A DNA stretch of 50,965 bases, from the IMG/VR virus record IMGVR_UViG_3300020476_000004, positions 1-50,965 of that record. One strand, 5' to 3'. The position numbers and the translations under genes are program-made. Numbering within the stretch: position 1 is the stretch's first letter; every line of letters begins with the position of its first letter. The notes below the pieces were generated by a model. That model made no database searches. It saw only the letters and a list, made by a program, of their open reading frames with translations, and was not told where the DNA came from. This stretch comes from a virus. This document shows positions 25,845 through 34,523 of this stretch, piece after piece.

Positions 25845-27182
25845 TTATCCAAGGAGAGTCATGGTTGATTCAGCTTCTGCTTCTGCTTCTGCTTCGATAG
25901 TCGCAGCAGGGTCGGCCATCTCGGTAGCCGCCGCGCTCCGAAGAACCGCAAGGGATTCCTCGTTCTCATCGGACAGGCTGAACCCGAAGGGCTTAGGCTC
26001 GGTAAAGCCCAACCGCTCAAACAAGTCTACAAACATAGACCAGTTGGCCCGTAGCTTGGTAAAGCTCGGTATCCCCAGCCCCATGTAACAATCATTGGGT
26101 TGGTATATGGTGTCCTCGCTACACCGCTGATCCCAGTACCGCTGTGTAATTCTACAGGCTTCTTCATAATCCGTACGGTACCGATTATCTTCGTGGACGC
26201 AACGGGTCTTCCAGTTCTTGTCCACTACCTTATACAGATCCCGGTCGCTGTGATAAGAATTGTTCACAATAAACGGGAACTCCTCCTCTACAATGTGAGA
26301 CAGGACATGAGTAGACCCGCTCCCAACTGTATCTGTGTCGACTCGGTCGGAACTGTACGCCTCACCCAAGGATTGGGAGAAGGCGATCCACCTATCCACA
26401 TACTCAAGAGGCTCCTCGGTATGCACCGCTTTCTTGATTGCCTCAAGCGCGGTCTCAAGTTTCTTCAACTCTGGTGAGTTAAGATACTGGGTCGCCGCTG
26501 CCCCGAATGAATTGCGAGCGTTGACCCGCACCGCACAGTTGTTGGTGAGGTAATGCGCCCAGCCCAGTTGCCAGTTGCGTTCTGCCATGTCCTCCCCGCA
26601 CACATCCACAAAGACTTTATGGAATACCCTGAGGAGTATATCCATAGGATCTACAGTACGCGCCCTTGCGGGGATACGCACACCGTGCATGGCTGCAGTT
26701 GGGAGTTGCAGGATACAGGACTTATACAGCTTGTCGTATTCCCACTTGGCATCGCGGCGAGCGAACAAGGTATGGCTCCTGAACAGGGACGACCAGCTAC
26801 CCGGTTCATCTGAGCCAACGAACAACCATCGTTGGTTACCCTCAGTCCCATCATCTACCCTCTTGGTTATGGAATCAGGGAGGGCTACCACAAGTGGTAC
26901 CCAGTCCTTGATCGTCATGTCGTCGTCGGCAAGGAAGTCGTTGGGGTTCTGATAGGCCCGCCCCAGAGGGTGGGTCGCGTCATCCCTGAGACTCCTCTCC
27001 TTTGCTTCCTTGCCCGTCACGGCGTAGTCACGATCTTCCTCCCCGTCATCGCGGTAGATGTCGGCACCCGTGATGCTTGACTTGGCCATCAGTACCCCGT
27101 TACGGGCGCGGACCAGCGTGGTTTGTGCATTGCACTTGAAAGGTTCGCGGTGGAACCATTCGATTACTTCTTCGGTTTTCAT
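25845..27182 (-). CDS. Hypothetical protein, 445 aa
   Basis: One of the longest genes of the early operon and not recognised. It starts MKTEEVIEWFHREPFKC, contains several Trp/Tyr/His-rich segments (ERNWQLGWAHYLTNN, SYHSDRDLYKVVDKNW), and ends with an acidic AEAEAEAEAES tail coded by a GCTTCT hexamer repeat at 25876-25899. No P-loop, zinc cluster or membrane helix is visible. It lies directly downstream of the VWA/MoxR genes, so it may act with them; this is only positional. DUF932-like membership was considered but not supported. Confidence 0.75.
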   Translation of the reverse strand: MKTEEVIEWFHREPFKCNAQTTLVRARNGVLMAKSSITGADIYRDDGEEDRDYAVTGKEAKERSLRDDATHPLGRAYQNPNDFLADDDMTIKDWVPLVVALPDSITKRVDDGTEGNQRWLFVGSDEPGSWSSLFRSHTLFARRDAKWEYDKLYKSCILQLPTAAMHGVRIPARARTVDPMDILLRVFHKVFVDVCGEDMAERNWQLGWAHYLTNNCAVRVNARNSFGAAATQYLNSPELKKLETALEAIKKAVHTEEPLEYVDRWIAFSQSLGEAYSSDRVDTDTVGSGSTHVLSHIVEEEFPFIVNNSYHSDRDLYKVVDKNWKTRCVHEDNRYRTDYEEACRITQRYWDQRCSEDTIYQPNDCYMGLGIPSFTKLRANWSMFVDLFERLGFTEPKPFGFSLSDENEESLAVLRSAAATEMADPAATIEAEAEAEAESTMTLLG

Positions 27183-27184
27183 AT

Positions 27185-27490
27185 TTACTTAGCTTGGTTT
27201 GTGTTGTTTGGATTGACGGACAACAAATGAACCGTCTTTGCATTTATATGTGCTTCTAATACTTTGTCATCCAGTTGAACTGGAATAATTGAAAAGGTGT
27301 AGCGGTTGTTAAGCCATGTGGCTAAGGCTACACGATTGTCCACAGGGACAGAGATCGTACTAAGTTTCAGGTTCGTGACGGCACCGCGCAGATCATCGTG
27401 AAATGTCTGCGCGGTACCTTTATCAGCGAACCATACCTCAGTAACGTCCCCGCCTTTGTGCTGGCGGAAAGCTACCAAATGTATGTTCAT
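27185..27490 (-). CDS. Hypothetical protein, 101 aa
   Basis: Unrecognised small protein with beta strands (MNIHLVAFRQHKGGDVTEVWF, TISVPVDNRVALATWL) and no motif. Its ATG overlaps the upstream VWA gene's stop as TGATG, and it ends 2 nt before the next ATG, so it is a cotranslated part of the VWA-MoxR cluster. Confidence 0.72.
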   Translation of the reverse strand: MNIHLVAFRQHKGGDVTEVWFADKGTAQTFHDDLRGAVTNLKLSTISVPVDNRVALATWLNNRYTFSIIPVQLDDKVLEAHINAKTVHLLSVNPNNTNQAK

Positions 27491-28848
27491 CAGGTGGTAG
27501 CTTGGTCGATCTGGTAGAGGTCGATGACGTCCCCGAACGGATACTCGTCAGCCCCCTTACCCCAAGTGAGCCAGAGGACTGGCACGTTGGGAGGGGAATC
27601 GGGGAAAACTCCCCAACCATCGGTCACGTACACGATCACCCGCGGGTCCACTTGGTTTTCCTCGATCCAGTCGAAGGCGGGACGGAAGTCCGTACCACCA
27701 CGGCCATGTATCGTCAGGTCAACTGGTTCGTATGGGGCATACTCCCGTACCTTGGCAACCTGACAGTCTACATCCATATGAATGAGCCTGTCGGCGTTGA
27801 GGGTGTGAACTGAATCCTGAATAACGGAACAGGTCACTTCGTGGACACGGGTGGGCATAGACCCACTGGTGTCATTGACGAACACCAAGGAGCCAAGACG
27901 CTCGTCCTCCATACCCGCCACACATATATCGTGGTTGGCAAGGAACCGCTTGTCGGGCTTGGTTGAGCCTTCGTCCATACAGAACTCGTCTGCATACTTC
28001 TGCAGAATATCCTTCATGTTCAAAGGAGACTTCTGCAACTGCTGAAGTTTCTCCAAGAACTCACCCGGAGCATCACCGCGCAGCTTGGAGGCATGGATGG
28101 AGGTAGATAGAATCTCCCGCCACTTGTCCTCCTGCTCGGCAATCTCCTCAGGCGTACCCTTGGGGATCTCAAACTCACCGGGCGACACAGGCTCGGGTAA
28201 GGGTTGGCCACCAGATCCACCTTCCGGTTTGTCTGGCTTAGTGCCGGAACCATCCTTGGATTCACCATCCTTGGAGTCGTCTGGCTTGGTGCCTTCACCT
28301 TCCTCACCACCTTTACCATCACCATCACCTTCGCTCTCACCTCCTCCTTCGTCTCCCTCAGGAGGCTTAGGTGGTGGCGGCGGTGGCGGTGGCGGTGGCA
28401 ACTCTTCCGCTTGGAGGATCTTATAGATAGCCTCCGCGGCCTTTGTCTTGAACCGCTCAAGATCAACACACCCATCCTTAGGTAGGACGATTGGTCTGCT
28501 GGCTGTGTTACTATACTCAGTCAGCAGGTTGTTGATCTCATAGTCACACGCTCTGTTGGCCATTCGTCGATCCGCCGAAGCGAACCGGACTAGGTGACCG
28601 AACAGTGGGTGACACACCTCATGAATGAGGAGGCCGACCAGTTCATAGTCGTTCAGTGTCGCTGTGAAATCAGGATTAAACCTGATAACACGACCATCCG
28701 TACAAGCCGTGGGGATTGTACGGTCCAATACTAGCGGCATACCCGCCATTGCTGGTGCGAAGAACGGGTGGTCCTTCATCACCGTGTTAGTCGCGGACTT
28801 TAACCGCGCTCGTTGCAGCTCATCTAGAGCTGTGTTGTCTGCACTCAT
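27490..28848 (-). CDS. VWA-domain protein with N-terminal metallopeptidase-like domain
   Basis: A 452-residue two-domain protein. The N-terminal domain has a zincin helix LLIHEVCHPLFGH (HEVCH at 76-80), as in the putative metallopeptidase half of DUF2201-type proteins. A disordered linker follows (ten consecutive prolines, then G/E/D/K-rich to about residue 225). The C-terminal domain is von Willebrand factor A-like, with a MIDAS-type motif VNDTSGSM near 335 and VIVYVTDGWG near 415. Such proteins pair with MoxR-family AAA+ ATPases, here encoded 0.25 kb upstream, as chaperone-like complexes that remodel or insert cofactors into targets. Presence in a phage early operon is unusual. Confidence 0.87.
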   Translation of the reverse strand: MSADNTALDELQRARLKSATNTVMKDHPFFAPAMAGMPLVLDRTIPTACTDGRVIRFNPDFTATLNDYELVGLLIHEVCHPLFGHLVRFASADRRMANRACDYEINNLLTEYSNTASRPIVLPKDGCVDLERFKTKAAEAIYKILQAEELPPPPPPPPPPKPPEGDEGGGESEGDGDGKGGEEGEGTKPDDSKDGESKDGSGTKPDKPEGGSGGQPLPEPVSPGEFEIPKGTPEEIAEQEDKWREILSTSIHASKLRGDAPGEFLEKLQQLQKSPLNMKDILQKYADEFCMDEGSTKPDKRFLANHDICVAGMEDERLGSLVFVNDTSGSMPTRVHEVTCSVIQDSVHTLNADRLIHMDVDCQVAKVREYAPYEPVDLTIHGRGGTDFRPAFDWIEENQVDPRVIVYVTDGWGVFPDSPPNVPVLWLTWGKGADEYPFGDVIDLYQIDQATT

Positions 28849-29137
28849 AAGATATAAGTTCTTTATGCAATAATGCTATAGCTTCGAAGTCATCTCTGTG
28901 TTTTACCCACAGTTCGTAAACGTGGGGTGACCCATACACTTCCATGCGTGGTGCCATGATTACTATGTGCTGCTCTGCTCCGTTGGCTTTCAGCCACTTC
29001 CTGAACCAGAACATCACAAGCCCATCCCACTCCGCGCCACGTAGTTCGTGGTCAACGGAAGCGGGATGGTTGTGAAGGATGTGGTCTACCAGATCACTAC
29101 TTGAGAAGCTCACCTTTGTGTTTGAGTTGCCATTCAA
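28820..29137 (-). CDS. Hypothetical protein, 105 aa
   Basis: Unrecognised protein between the MoxR-like and VWA genes, overlapping both (41 nt and 29 nt). The long overlap with the ATPase suggests the true start may be a GTG at 29113 (VSFSSSDLVDHIL). It has a Trp/His-rich central part (DHELRGAEWDGLVMFWFRKW) and hydrophobic C-terminal helix. Position implies a partner or adaptor of the AAA+/VWA pair. Confidence 0.65.
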   Translation of the reverse strand: MNGNSNTKVSFSSSDLVDHILHNHPASVDHELRGAEWDGLVMFWFRKWLKANGAEQHIVIMAPRMEVYGSPHVYELWVKHRDDFEAIALLHKELISYECRQHSSR

Positions 29138-30233
29138 TCAAGGCACGCTCAGTACTCAAGTCTTTTCTCTTGCGACGGAGGCGGTTGCCAACCATAGACT
29201 CCATAGACTCCAGATCATCTGGACTATTGAGGTTAGGGTCGGTCAACCTGTGACTCAGGAGAAGTACATCTGACAGATTGTCCTTCTCAGCAAGGGTCAC
29301 CAGCTTACTAGCGACGATGTACTTGAGGTCGGGGCGTTCCACGATCCGTCTCAGGTCACAGTTACGGGCATCGGCCAGCAACTCACCGACATCACCACAG
29401 GTAGCATAGAGCTGCACGAAGGTGACAAACTCCTGCCCAGCCTTGGCACCTATACACCCACAAACATCTGCCTTGAACAGGCGGGTGTTGTCGGTAGCTA
29501 CCATCTCGGAAGGATCGGAGTACGTGGTGAGGTACTGGTCCAGCTTGGTGTACGAACGGGAAGTAGACTGAGCCTGCTCCCCATCCCACTTGTCCATGTT
29601 GTCACAGTAGAGGGACTCGTTGTGAGCCTGAAGGAACCCGTAGACATACTCAGTCTGCGCGTTATCCATCAACCAATCGAGGGTTCCCTTGATCGAGGGT
29701 TCCAACTGATAGATGCTGAACCTGTCCATGACTGAAGCAGGCGCACGGCTAGCCTGACAGTGATGCTTCTGCCCATTGGCAGCGGCCACCATCATGGTGT
29801 TGCGGGGGAACTTGTAGGTTCCAATCATGCGTTCCAGCACAGCCTGCTGGGCTACCTTGATAACCGAAGCGTTGGCGTTGAACAGCTCATCCCAGAAGAT
29901 GAGATACTTCTTGTCGCAGTCGGGTTCGGGGAACACCTCGTCGATGTACCAAACCATGCGTTCCTTCTCACGATCAGGGACACCGAAGCCCTTGATGTCG
30001 TTGAAGGTATTGTAGGACAGGTACACAGGGATGTATATCATCCCATTGTCGTGTGCAAACTGCTCTACCTGCGCGCTCTTACTGACACCGGGAGGGCCAA
30101 CAAGAAGTACGGGTTTGTATTTACCGGCTTGTTCACCGGTAGGATTATCTGCCCGCCATGCCCGCCTAAGGATAGGCTGGATCATCTCGGGGGTACTGGT
30201 TGGTAGCGGGACCACCGCATCATTTTCACTCAT
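29097..30233 (-). CDS. MoxR-family AAA+ ATPase
   Basis: A 378-residue AAA+ protein. Walker A GPPGVSKS lies at 46-53, Walker B is KKYLIFWDELFNA near 110, and the sensor-1 strand NTMMVAAANGQ is near 145-155. The C-terminal lid is helical. The arrangement matches MoxR/RavA/CbbQ-type ATPases that work with a VWA partner, here at 27490-28848. In bacteria these pairs mature or remodel protein complexes; a phage copy may act on a host complex or on virion assembly. The target cannot be read from sequence. Confidence 0.88.
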   Translation of the reverse strand: MSENDAVVPLPTSTPEMIQPILRRAWRADNPTGEQAGKYKPVLLVGPPGVSKSAQVEQFAHDNGMIYIPVYLSYNTFNDIKGFGVPDREKERMVWYIDEVFPEPDCDKKYLIFWDELFNANASVIKVAQQAVLERMIGTYKFPRNTMMVAAANGQKHHCQASRAPASVMDRFSIYQLEPSIKGTLDWLMDNAQTEYVYGFLQAHNESLYCDNMDKWDGEQAQSTSRSYTKLDQYLTTYSDPSEMVATDNTRLFKADVCGCIGAKAGQEFVTFVQLYATCGDVGELLADARNCDLRRIVERPDLKYIVASKLVTLAEKDNLSDVLLLSHRLTDPNLNSPDDLESMESMVGNRLRRKRKDLSTERALIEWQLKHKGELLK

Positions 30234-30246
30234 ACGTATATACTGG

Positions 30247-31170
30247 TTACAGTTGGATCAGGTCTTTCATTCGGTTAGCTCCAGCAATGACCTTGTTGCG
30301 GGAGTGTTCATTGGCTTTCAAAATGTCAGCATCGAGATCCTCAAGGAGGCTCTTGCCGATAAGGATAGCTTCGTCCAGATCAGTGCTGGGTCGGGGGGCC
30401 TTGCGTTCCGCCATCTCCAGCTTCTCTACGAGTCGCTCTACTACAGACTCCGTGATAGGGCTGCGGCTGGACTTGTTCTTAGCCTCGCACTGCTGGCCCA
30501 CATGGGCTGCGGACTTAATCACTTCCTTCGTGACGTCGAGGGTTACAGCCTGAAGTCCGTACTCCACCTGTTCCTTCTTACGCTCGTCGAGTTTCTCCAT
30601 CTCATGACGGAGCCGCTCGTCGAATACATCCGGCATGAACGATGTTACAATCGGGTCCTCAAACGTAGTGAAGGAGATACGATCCCCAACTGCATCTTGG
30701 GAAGGGAACCGGTGTTTGAACCTGATGAAGTCGTCCCCAAGACCTCGGCTAGTCGCAGCCTTGAGGAGAAGGTCAGGGTAACGCCGGATGAAGTCCTGCT
30801 TGGCCAGCTCAAACCGCTGCCTGTACTTGGACATTGTATCCAGATACTCAGACAGGTAATCAGTGGACAGGAAGTACCAACATCCACGGGTGGATATCTT
30901 CACCTGCTCGTCGGGGTCGGGCTTGTAGTCAAGCCAAGGGGCAGAGACTAGCCGTTGGAATGCGGCTCGTCCATCGTCCTCAACGTCTTTCAGTGCCTTG
31001 ATGTCATCGGAATCGACTAAGTGTATCTGATGCTTGTGCAGATTCGCATTGGCATCTTTCTTCTTAGCCTGCTCTGCTGCTGCTTGCTTGTCTTGAACCT
31101 GTGGGTTGAAGTTGCATACAGTCAGCCTTACTTTGATCCCCTCGCTAGAGGGGGTAGGTGTACTACTCAT
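30247..31170 (-). CDS. Hypothetical protein, 307 aa, upstream of MoxR gene
   Basis: Unrecognised. N-terminus is low-complexity (SSTPTPSSEG) and A/K/Q-rich; the remainder is a mixed charged domain with helices such as YRQRFELAKQDFIRRYPDLLLKA and HEMEKLDERKKEQVE. No nucleotide-binding or zinc motif. It precedes the AAA+ gene by 13 nt and is probably the third component of that cluster, perhaps a substrate adaptor. Confidence 0.75.
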   Translation of the reverse strand: MSSTPTPSSEGIKVRLTVCNFNPQVQDKQAAAEQAKKKDANANLHKHQIHLVDSDDIKALKDVEDDGRAAFQRLVSAPWLDYKPDPDEQVKISTRGCWYFLSTDYLSEYLDTMSKYRQRFELAKQDFIRRYPDLLLKAATSRGLGDDFIRFKHRFPSQDAVGDRISFTTFEDPIVTSFMPDVFDERLRHEMEKLDERKKEQVEYGLQAVTLDVTKEVIKSAAHVGQQCEAKNKSSRSPITESVVERLVEKLEMAERKAPRPSTDLDEAILIGKSLLEDLDADILKANEHSRNKVIAGANRMKDLIQL

Positions 31171-31214
31171 TTGCTTATACTTTGATTCCTTATGTGTGGT
31201 TAACCCTACAACCT

Positions 31215-31241
31215 GCAGGAATCAGGATACAGGATGCAGGG
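31215..31241 (-). repeat. Heptamer tandem repeat in a 89-bp intergenic gap
   Basis: Units on the plus strand: GAATCAG, GATACAG, GATGCAG. It lies between the HExxH gene (stop 31260) and the start at 31170, so it does not hold the upstream stop here. A 20-codon minus-strand ORF could start just before it and run through it (stop before 31190). Confidence 0.75.
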
Positions 31242-31259
31242 TTGGTTTGCATTGTGACG

Positions 31260-31571
31260 TCAGCGGACGTCGGGAGGAGTGTTGAAGGAGTTCTTGGTGT
31301 TCACCCCATGCTCATCATATGGGTCGGAGTCGTGTGACGTAACGGCATCATTGAACATGAAGTCCTGTGCGGGGTGGTGTGACGTAACGGCATCATTGTT
31401 CATGAAGTCCTGTGAAGCCCAGCTCATCATCAGATACTTAGATAAACTTACCCCATACCTATCGAGGCATACGTGGTTCAACTCATGTATAAGGATTGCT
31501 TCCCTGTGCTCGTCCTTGAGGGTAAGGCGCAATGCCCACCTCAGGATTATCATTTTAATTTTGGTCTTCAT
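31260..31571 (-). CDS. Short HExxH zinc-protein with 15-aa repeat
   Basis: A 103-residue protein. The first part has a basic amphipathic stretch and then AILIHELNHVCLDRYG, a zincin-type helix (HELNH near 28-32). The second half contains two near-identical 15-residue repeats (QDFMNNDAVTSH and QDFMFNDAVTSH), reflecting a 45-bp duplication at 31332-31369/31377-31414. There is no third zinc ligand region of normal size, so this may be a truncated metallopeptidase or an inhibitor-like domain. Confidence 0.7.
   Translation of the reverse strand: MKTKIKMIILRWALRLTLKDEHREAILIHELNHVCLDRYGVSLSKYLMMSWASQDFMNNDAVTSHHPAQDFMFNDAVTSHDSDPYDEHGVNTKNSFNTPPDVR
31332..31414 (-). repeat. 45-bp tandem duplication in HELNH gene
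   Basis: Two 38-nt segments (31332-31369 and 31377-31414) matching at 36 of 38 positions, period 45 bp, hence in frame. They encode the repeated DAVTSH peptide. Looks like a recent slippage duplication. Confidence 0.85.
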
Positions 31572-31574
31572 AAT

Positions 31575-32231
31575 CTAACTCTTGGGGATGGGTTCAAAGA
31601 ATACCTCATCAGGTTTGTGCACATACTTCATGGCATCCTCCTTGAGGACACGGGGTACCTTGCCGTTGATAATACTATCCAGCTTGGCGGGCAGGTAGCC
31701 TGCTGCCTCAAGTGAGAACAGGAACCAGCGTTCGTCTTGCTCATCCTGCCATGCTGACTCTGCATCCCGGTGGTTCCTCAAGTGGAGGTGGCCGTGGATG
31801 TTGAGGTCGATACCATCGGGCAGACGATACTCATGAAACCGTGGTGGTTCTTCACAACTATACTGTTGTGTCATCACAGGATGGTGGCTGAACATGATGG
31901 TCTTACCCCCATACGGAAGGGTAAAGGTTTCCACCACAGCAGAGAACCCTGCGCGCAGATACCAGTGGGGCGAGTGACCGTCATGGTTACCGAGGCACAG
32001 GATCTTGGTCCGTGCTGGACACTGAGCCAAGTAGTCGGGGAGCTGCTCCTCATCCTTGTCGATCACATCCCCGAGGTGGATGAGGATGTCCTGTGGGAAG
32101 AGTCGTTTCAACCCTTCCCCTGATAAGGCCGTGTGGTTAGGGGGCCTGACCCCACGCCTGACTATGCTAGAGAGATTCTCTGGCGTATCTATGTGGGTAT
32201 CACTGATTACCCAATATGTTGGTGGTCTCAT
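31575..32231 (-). CDS. Calcineurin-like metallophosphoesterase
   Basis: A 218-residue enzyme with all five metallophosphoesterase motifs in order: ISDTHID (D-x-H, near residues 9-15), HLGDVID (GD-x-x-D), CLGNHDGH (GNHD), SHHPV (H-x2) and IHGHLHL (GH-x-H). This fold hydrolyses phosphomonoesters, diesters or cyclic nucleotides with two metal ions. Phage members act on DNA, RNA or signalling nucleotides such as cyclic dinucleotides; the substrate here is open. It lies 3 nt after the HELNH gene's start in the operon order. Confidence 0.9.
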   Translation of the reverse strand: MRPPTYWVISDTHIDTPENLSSIVRRGVRPPNHTALSGEGLKRLFPQDILIHLGDVIDKDEEQLPDYLAQCPARTKILCLGNHDGHSPHWYLRAGFSAVVETFTLPYGGKTIMFSHHPVMTQQYSCEEPPRFHEYRLPDGIDLNIHGHLHLRNHRDAESAWQDEQDERWFLFSLEAAGYLPAKLDSIINGKVPRVLKEDAMKYVHKPDEVFFEPIPKS

Positions 32232-32236
32232 GTCTA

Positions 32237-32692
32237 CTATTGGTTGAACCCGATGGTGTTTTTCACGGGATCTTCTTTGTCAGCTTCTGGTAAATCGGAG
32301 GCAGATCCTACTGGAGCGAATGCCCACAGATCACAGCCGGTAAAGCCTTTCATCTGTGAGAGAGTCCGTTTCAGTAGAACTACATCCCGCTCAGTGATGT
32401 GGAGAAACGCCCCATCAGCTTCATTGGACTGAACCACAAGCTCATATGAGAGATTGGTCTTGTGTCCGCGGTTACCGCAATGGATGCAGCGTTTCTTAAC
32501 GCTTACCTCCGACCCCTCAAAGACGGCGAATAACGTGTGGCTACGATAGTCCGCGCCGGGGTGCCACTGTTCTTCAGCAGCCTTAGCTACGGCTTCCATG
32601 ATTTCGTTGTCTATCTCTTCGGCTTTCTCTTCCGTGTCGCACAGGCGATTAAGGTAGAGATCTATCTTCAGGTTCTCAGGTTGTATTTTCAT
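32237..32692 (-). CDS. Hypothetical protein, 151 aa, with possible zinc knuckle
   Basis: Start chosen at ATG 32692 (MKIQPENLKID), because the longer frame to 32749 overlaps the preceding gene. An N-terminal helix is acidic; the centre has KKRCIHCGNRGHKT, a C-x2-C plus His that could be half of a zinc site; the rest is mixed alpha/beta. No family recognised. Confidence 0.7.
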   Translation of the reverse strand: MKIQPENLKIDLYLNRLCDTEEKAEEIDNEIMEAVAKAAEEQWHPGADYRSHTLFAVFEGSEVSVKKRCIHCGNRGHKTNLSYELVVQSNEADGAFLHITERDVVLLKRTLSQMKGFTGCDLWAFAPVGSASDLPEADKEDPVKNTIGFNQ

Positions 32693-32697
32693 AACGC

Positions 32698-33102
32698 TTA
32701 TCTTATTGCTGCCACAATGGCATAGATGATGCCCCCAAGGGCAATCCAAGGCAGCACCACACGCAGGGTGCGGGCTACCTTACTACTCTTCCGTCGGTTA
32801 ACTTGACGGAACCTACGTTTGCCTAGGTCAGGCCACTCACTTTTCTTTGTCATAGGTCTATTATTCCAATCCTCTAGAGCCCTTAGATAGGCGTGCCTCT
32901 GCTCACGCCGTACGAGTCCGTGGATTACTTTACCGTGGGCACGGCTGGGTTCTTTAGTTAGGTCCAGCCAACAGTCGAAGGTGCTTTCATCCACACCTGT
33001 AGCTTCACAGATTACCTTCCGAATATTACGGACATAGGTGTCCGACTTGTTTCGGAGCAGATCTATAAGCAGCTGATTGAAGAAGAAGGGTTGGTGGATC
33101 AT
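32698..33102 (-). CDS. Hypothetical protein with C-terminal membrane anchor, 134 aa
   Basis: N-terminal two-thirds is soluble and basic (QRHAYLRALEDWNNR, RRFRQVNRRKSSK), and the C-terminus is a hydrophobic helix VVLPWIALGGIIYAIVAAI ending in Arg. This is a tail-anchored topology with the basic part probably cytoplasmic. It could be a membrane-tethering or lysis-timing factor; function not recognised. Overlaps the upstream gene by 4 nt. Confidence 0.72.
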   Translation of the reverse strand: MIHQPFFFNQLLIDLLRNKSDTYVRNIRKVICEATGVDESTFDCWLDLTKEPSRAHGKVIHGLVRREQRHAYLRALEDWNNRPMTKKSEWPDLGKRRFRQVNRRKSSKVARTLRVVLPWIALGGIIYAIVAAIR

Positions 33103-33647
33103 CGGTGTACGGATTTGCGGAAGTGCTTACGCACCTCATCGAAGTTATGTTTAAGGCTCCCCTCATTTATTCGACACAGGCTAGCCGTGTTCTCAATCAG
33201 GCGCACAGTGGTATGCACACAAACGAACAACTCGACCAGCCCGTTACGGTTGAAGATGTTCCTGTAATTATTAGTACCGAAGACGTCTATCGCATACCTC
33301 ACTTTCACACGACCCTCTTCATCAAGGAACTCATCCAGTAATCGGGACAAGCGGGCCTCCTGTGATGGGGGTGATGTTATACCTGCACGTTGCAAGACTT
33401 CTTCTACCTCCACACGGAGCAGCTTGAGGATGGTGCCAAGGTCTGCCTCGGGATCGTCTATGTGTTCGGCATCCCAGAGGAATTCAGTTGAATCCTGTAG
33501 CTCGGCCACACTCTCGGGCATATTTATACCCGCCCACTCATCGGTGTAGATAGTCTCACCAGTGAGGTTGATGTGTTCGACGCACCCCACATCCTTGGAG
33601 GTGGAGGCATCGAAGTATGTAATGCGGAAGGATTTATTTGTTCTCAT
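33099..33647 (-). CDS. Hypothetical protein, 182 aa
   Basis: Unrecognised, acidic in the middle (WDAEHIDDPEADLGTILKLL), helical C-terminal part ending with basic residues. No motif. It overlaps the 59-residue gene upstream by 14 nt and the membrane-anchored gene downstream by 4 nt. Confidence 0.72.
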   Translation of the reverse strand: MRTNKSFRITYFDASTSKDVGCVEHINLTGETIYTDEWAGINMPESVAELQDSTEFLWDAEHIDDPEADLGTILKLLRVEVEEVLQRAGITSPPSQEARLSRLLDEFLDEEGRVKVRYAIDVFGTNNYRNIFNRNGLVELFVCVHTTVRLIENTASLCRINEGSLKHNFDEVRKHFRKSVHR

Positions 33648-33813
33648 CTTTAAATGCGTAGGCTAGTGAGTTAACCCCTGCTTGAGGGGGAGGGACATCC
33701 GCAGGCTTGGGTTCAGTAATGAAGTCCGCAACCTTGCGGCGGTGGAGTGGGGGCTTGGCGGGATCATTGAGATCCGCTTCAACCAAGGCCCGTGTCTCAG
33801 GTGACATACTCAT
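33634..33813 (-). CDS. Hypothetical protein, 59 aa
   Basis: Minus-strand frame from ATG 33813 to TAA at 33634, starting MSMSPETRALVEADLND and containing a proline-rich middle (EPKPADVPPPQAG). It overlaps the next gene by 14 nt, a coupling spacing typical of this operon, which supports it as real although it is just under the usual size cutoff. Function unknown. Confidence 0.62.
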   Translation of the reverse strand: MSMSPETRALVEADLNDPAKPPLHRRKVADFITEPKPADVPPPQAGVNSLAYAFKDENK

Positions 33814-33816
33814 GCT

Positions 33817-33984
33817 CTACCTGTTGGCTATACGTTTGGTGAGACGGGCGCGCTCTTTGACTGCGCCTCGCCCCTTACCGTTAATCTTATCCAGCCTCTT
33901 GAGCTGGGATTCGTCAGACCGCTCGGCACGGGCTGCTTGTCTTTGGGTTGCACGCTCTTGGCGTGCTCTCTTACTTCCTTTCAT
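33817..33984 (-). CDS. Small basic protein, 55 aa
   Basis: Begins MKGSKRARQERATQRQAAR and is dominated by K/R/Q/E, so it is a likely helical nucleic-acid- or ribosome-binding protein. A TTG start at 34035 would add 17 residues, but those are not protein-like and ATG 33984 is preferred. It stops 3 nt before the next ATG. Family not recognised. Confidence 0.6.
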   Translation of the reverse strand: MKGSKRARQERATQRQAARAERSDESQLKRLDKINGKGRGAVKERARLTKRIANR

Positions 33985-34368
33985 AAGAATTGTTTGTGTT
34001 GGAGAGGGTTCCGTCAGGGTTAGTACCCTCATCAAAGATGTTTGACCACTTGAGTGGGTGTTGGAAAGTGCTTACCGCCCCGCTGTGTGTATCCAGAGCG
34101 TCCTCTGTTGGGCAGTGTAAGTAACTTCACCAGTAACACCGGCGTCACAGGTTACCCTCGACCAGCATCCGGTTCCTGATTACTTACTCTGCAGTTTCGA
34201 TACACACAGCAGGCAAGAGTCATGTGTTTCCATTCTCCGATACCTAAGGGTCGGGTGGAATGACTCTACGGCAGTGCATGGTGGACTGCCGCCATTGCGG
34301 GGCGGACTGCCACCTCCAGCATACCTATCCTCACCGTGTGAAGGCACACTCCACCATGAGGGCTGTTG

Positions 34369-34440
34369 CAAAAAGTGAAAGGGGCTGAGCCACGACGACC
34401 TACGTCGGTAGTTAACCGACTTCTGTGGCAGCCCAGCCCC
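34369..34440 (-). terminator. Three-tier hairpin with T-rich tail, terminator-like (minus)
   Basis: Outer arms GGGGCTG/CAGCCCC (34381-34387 with 34434-34440), middle arms GCCAC/GTGGC, and inner arms GTCGGT/ACCGAC (34404-34420). On the minus strand the hairpin is followed by TTTCACTTTTTGC, giving an intrinsic-terminator-like arrangement for the upstream minus genes (34599-36446). The stem is longer than a typical terminator, so it could also be a structured RNA element. Confidence 0.45.
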
Positions 34441-34523
34441 CCGTTACCAACGGAAGTCGGTGGGTCGACCACCACCTAGTTCCTAGGAAAGGATTCGGCT
34501 TACCAAGCCCAGCCCACCACTAC

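Noticed and set aside
25876-25899. Possible phase-variable microsatellite GCTTCT
   Set aside because: Unit is 6 bp, so changes keep the frame and only vary the E-A tail; normal low-complexity coding sequence.
28360-28400. Possible triplet-repeat element (GGTGGC) at 28.4 kb
   Set aside because: It encodes the poly-proline linker of the VWA protein in frame; ordinary low-complexity linker.
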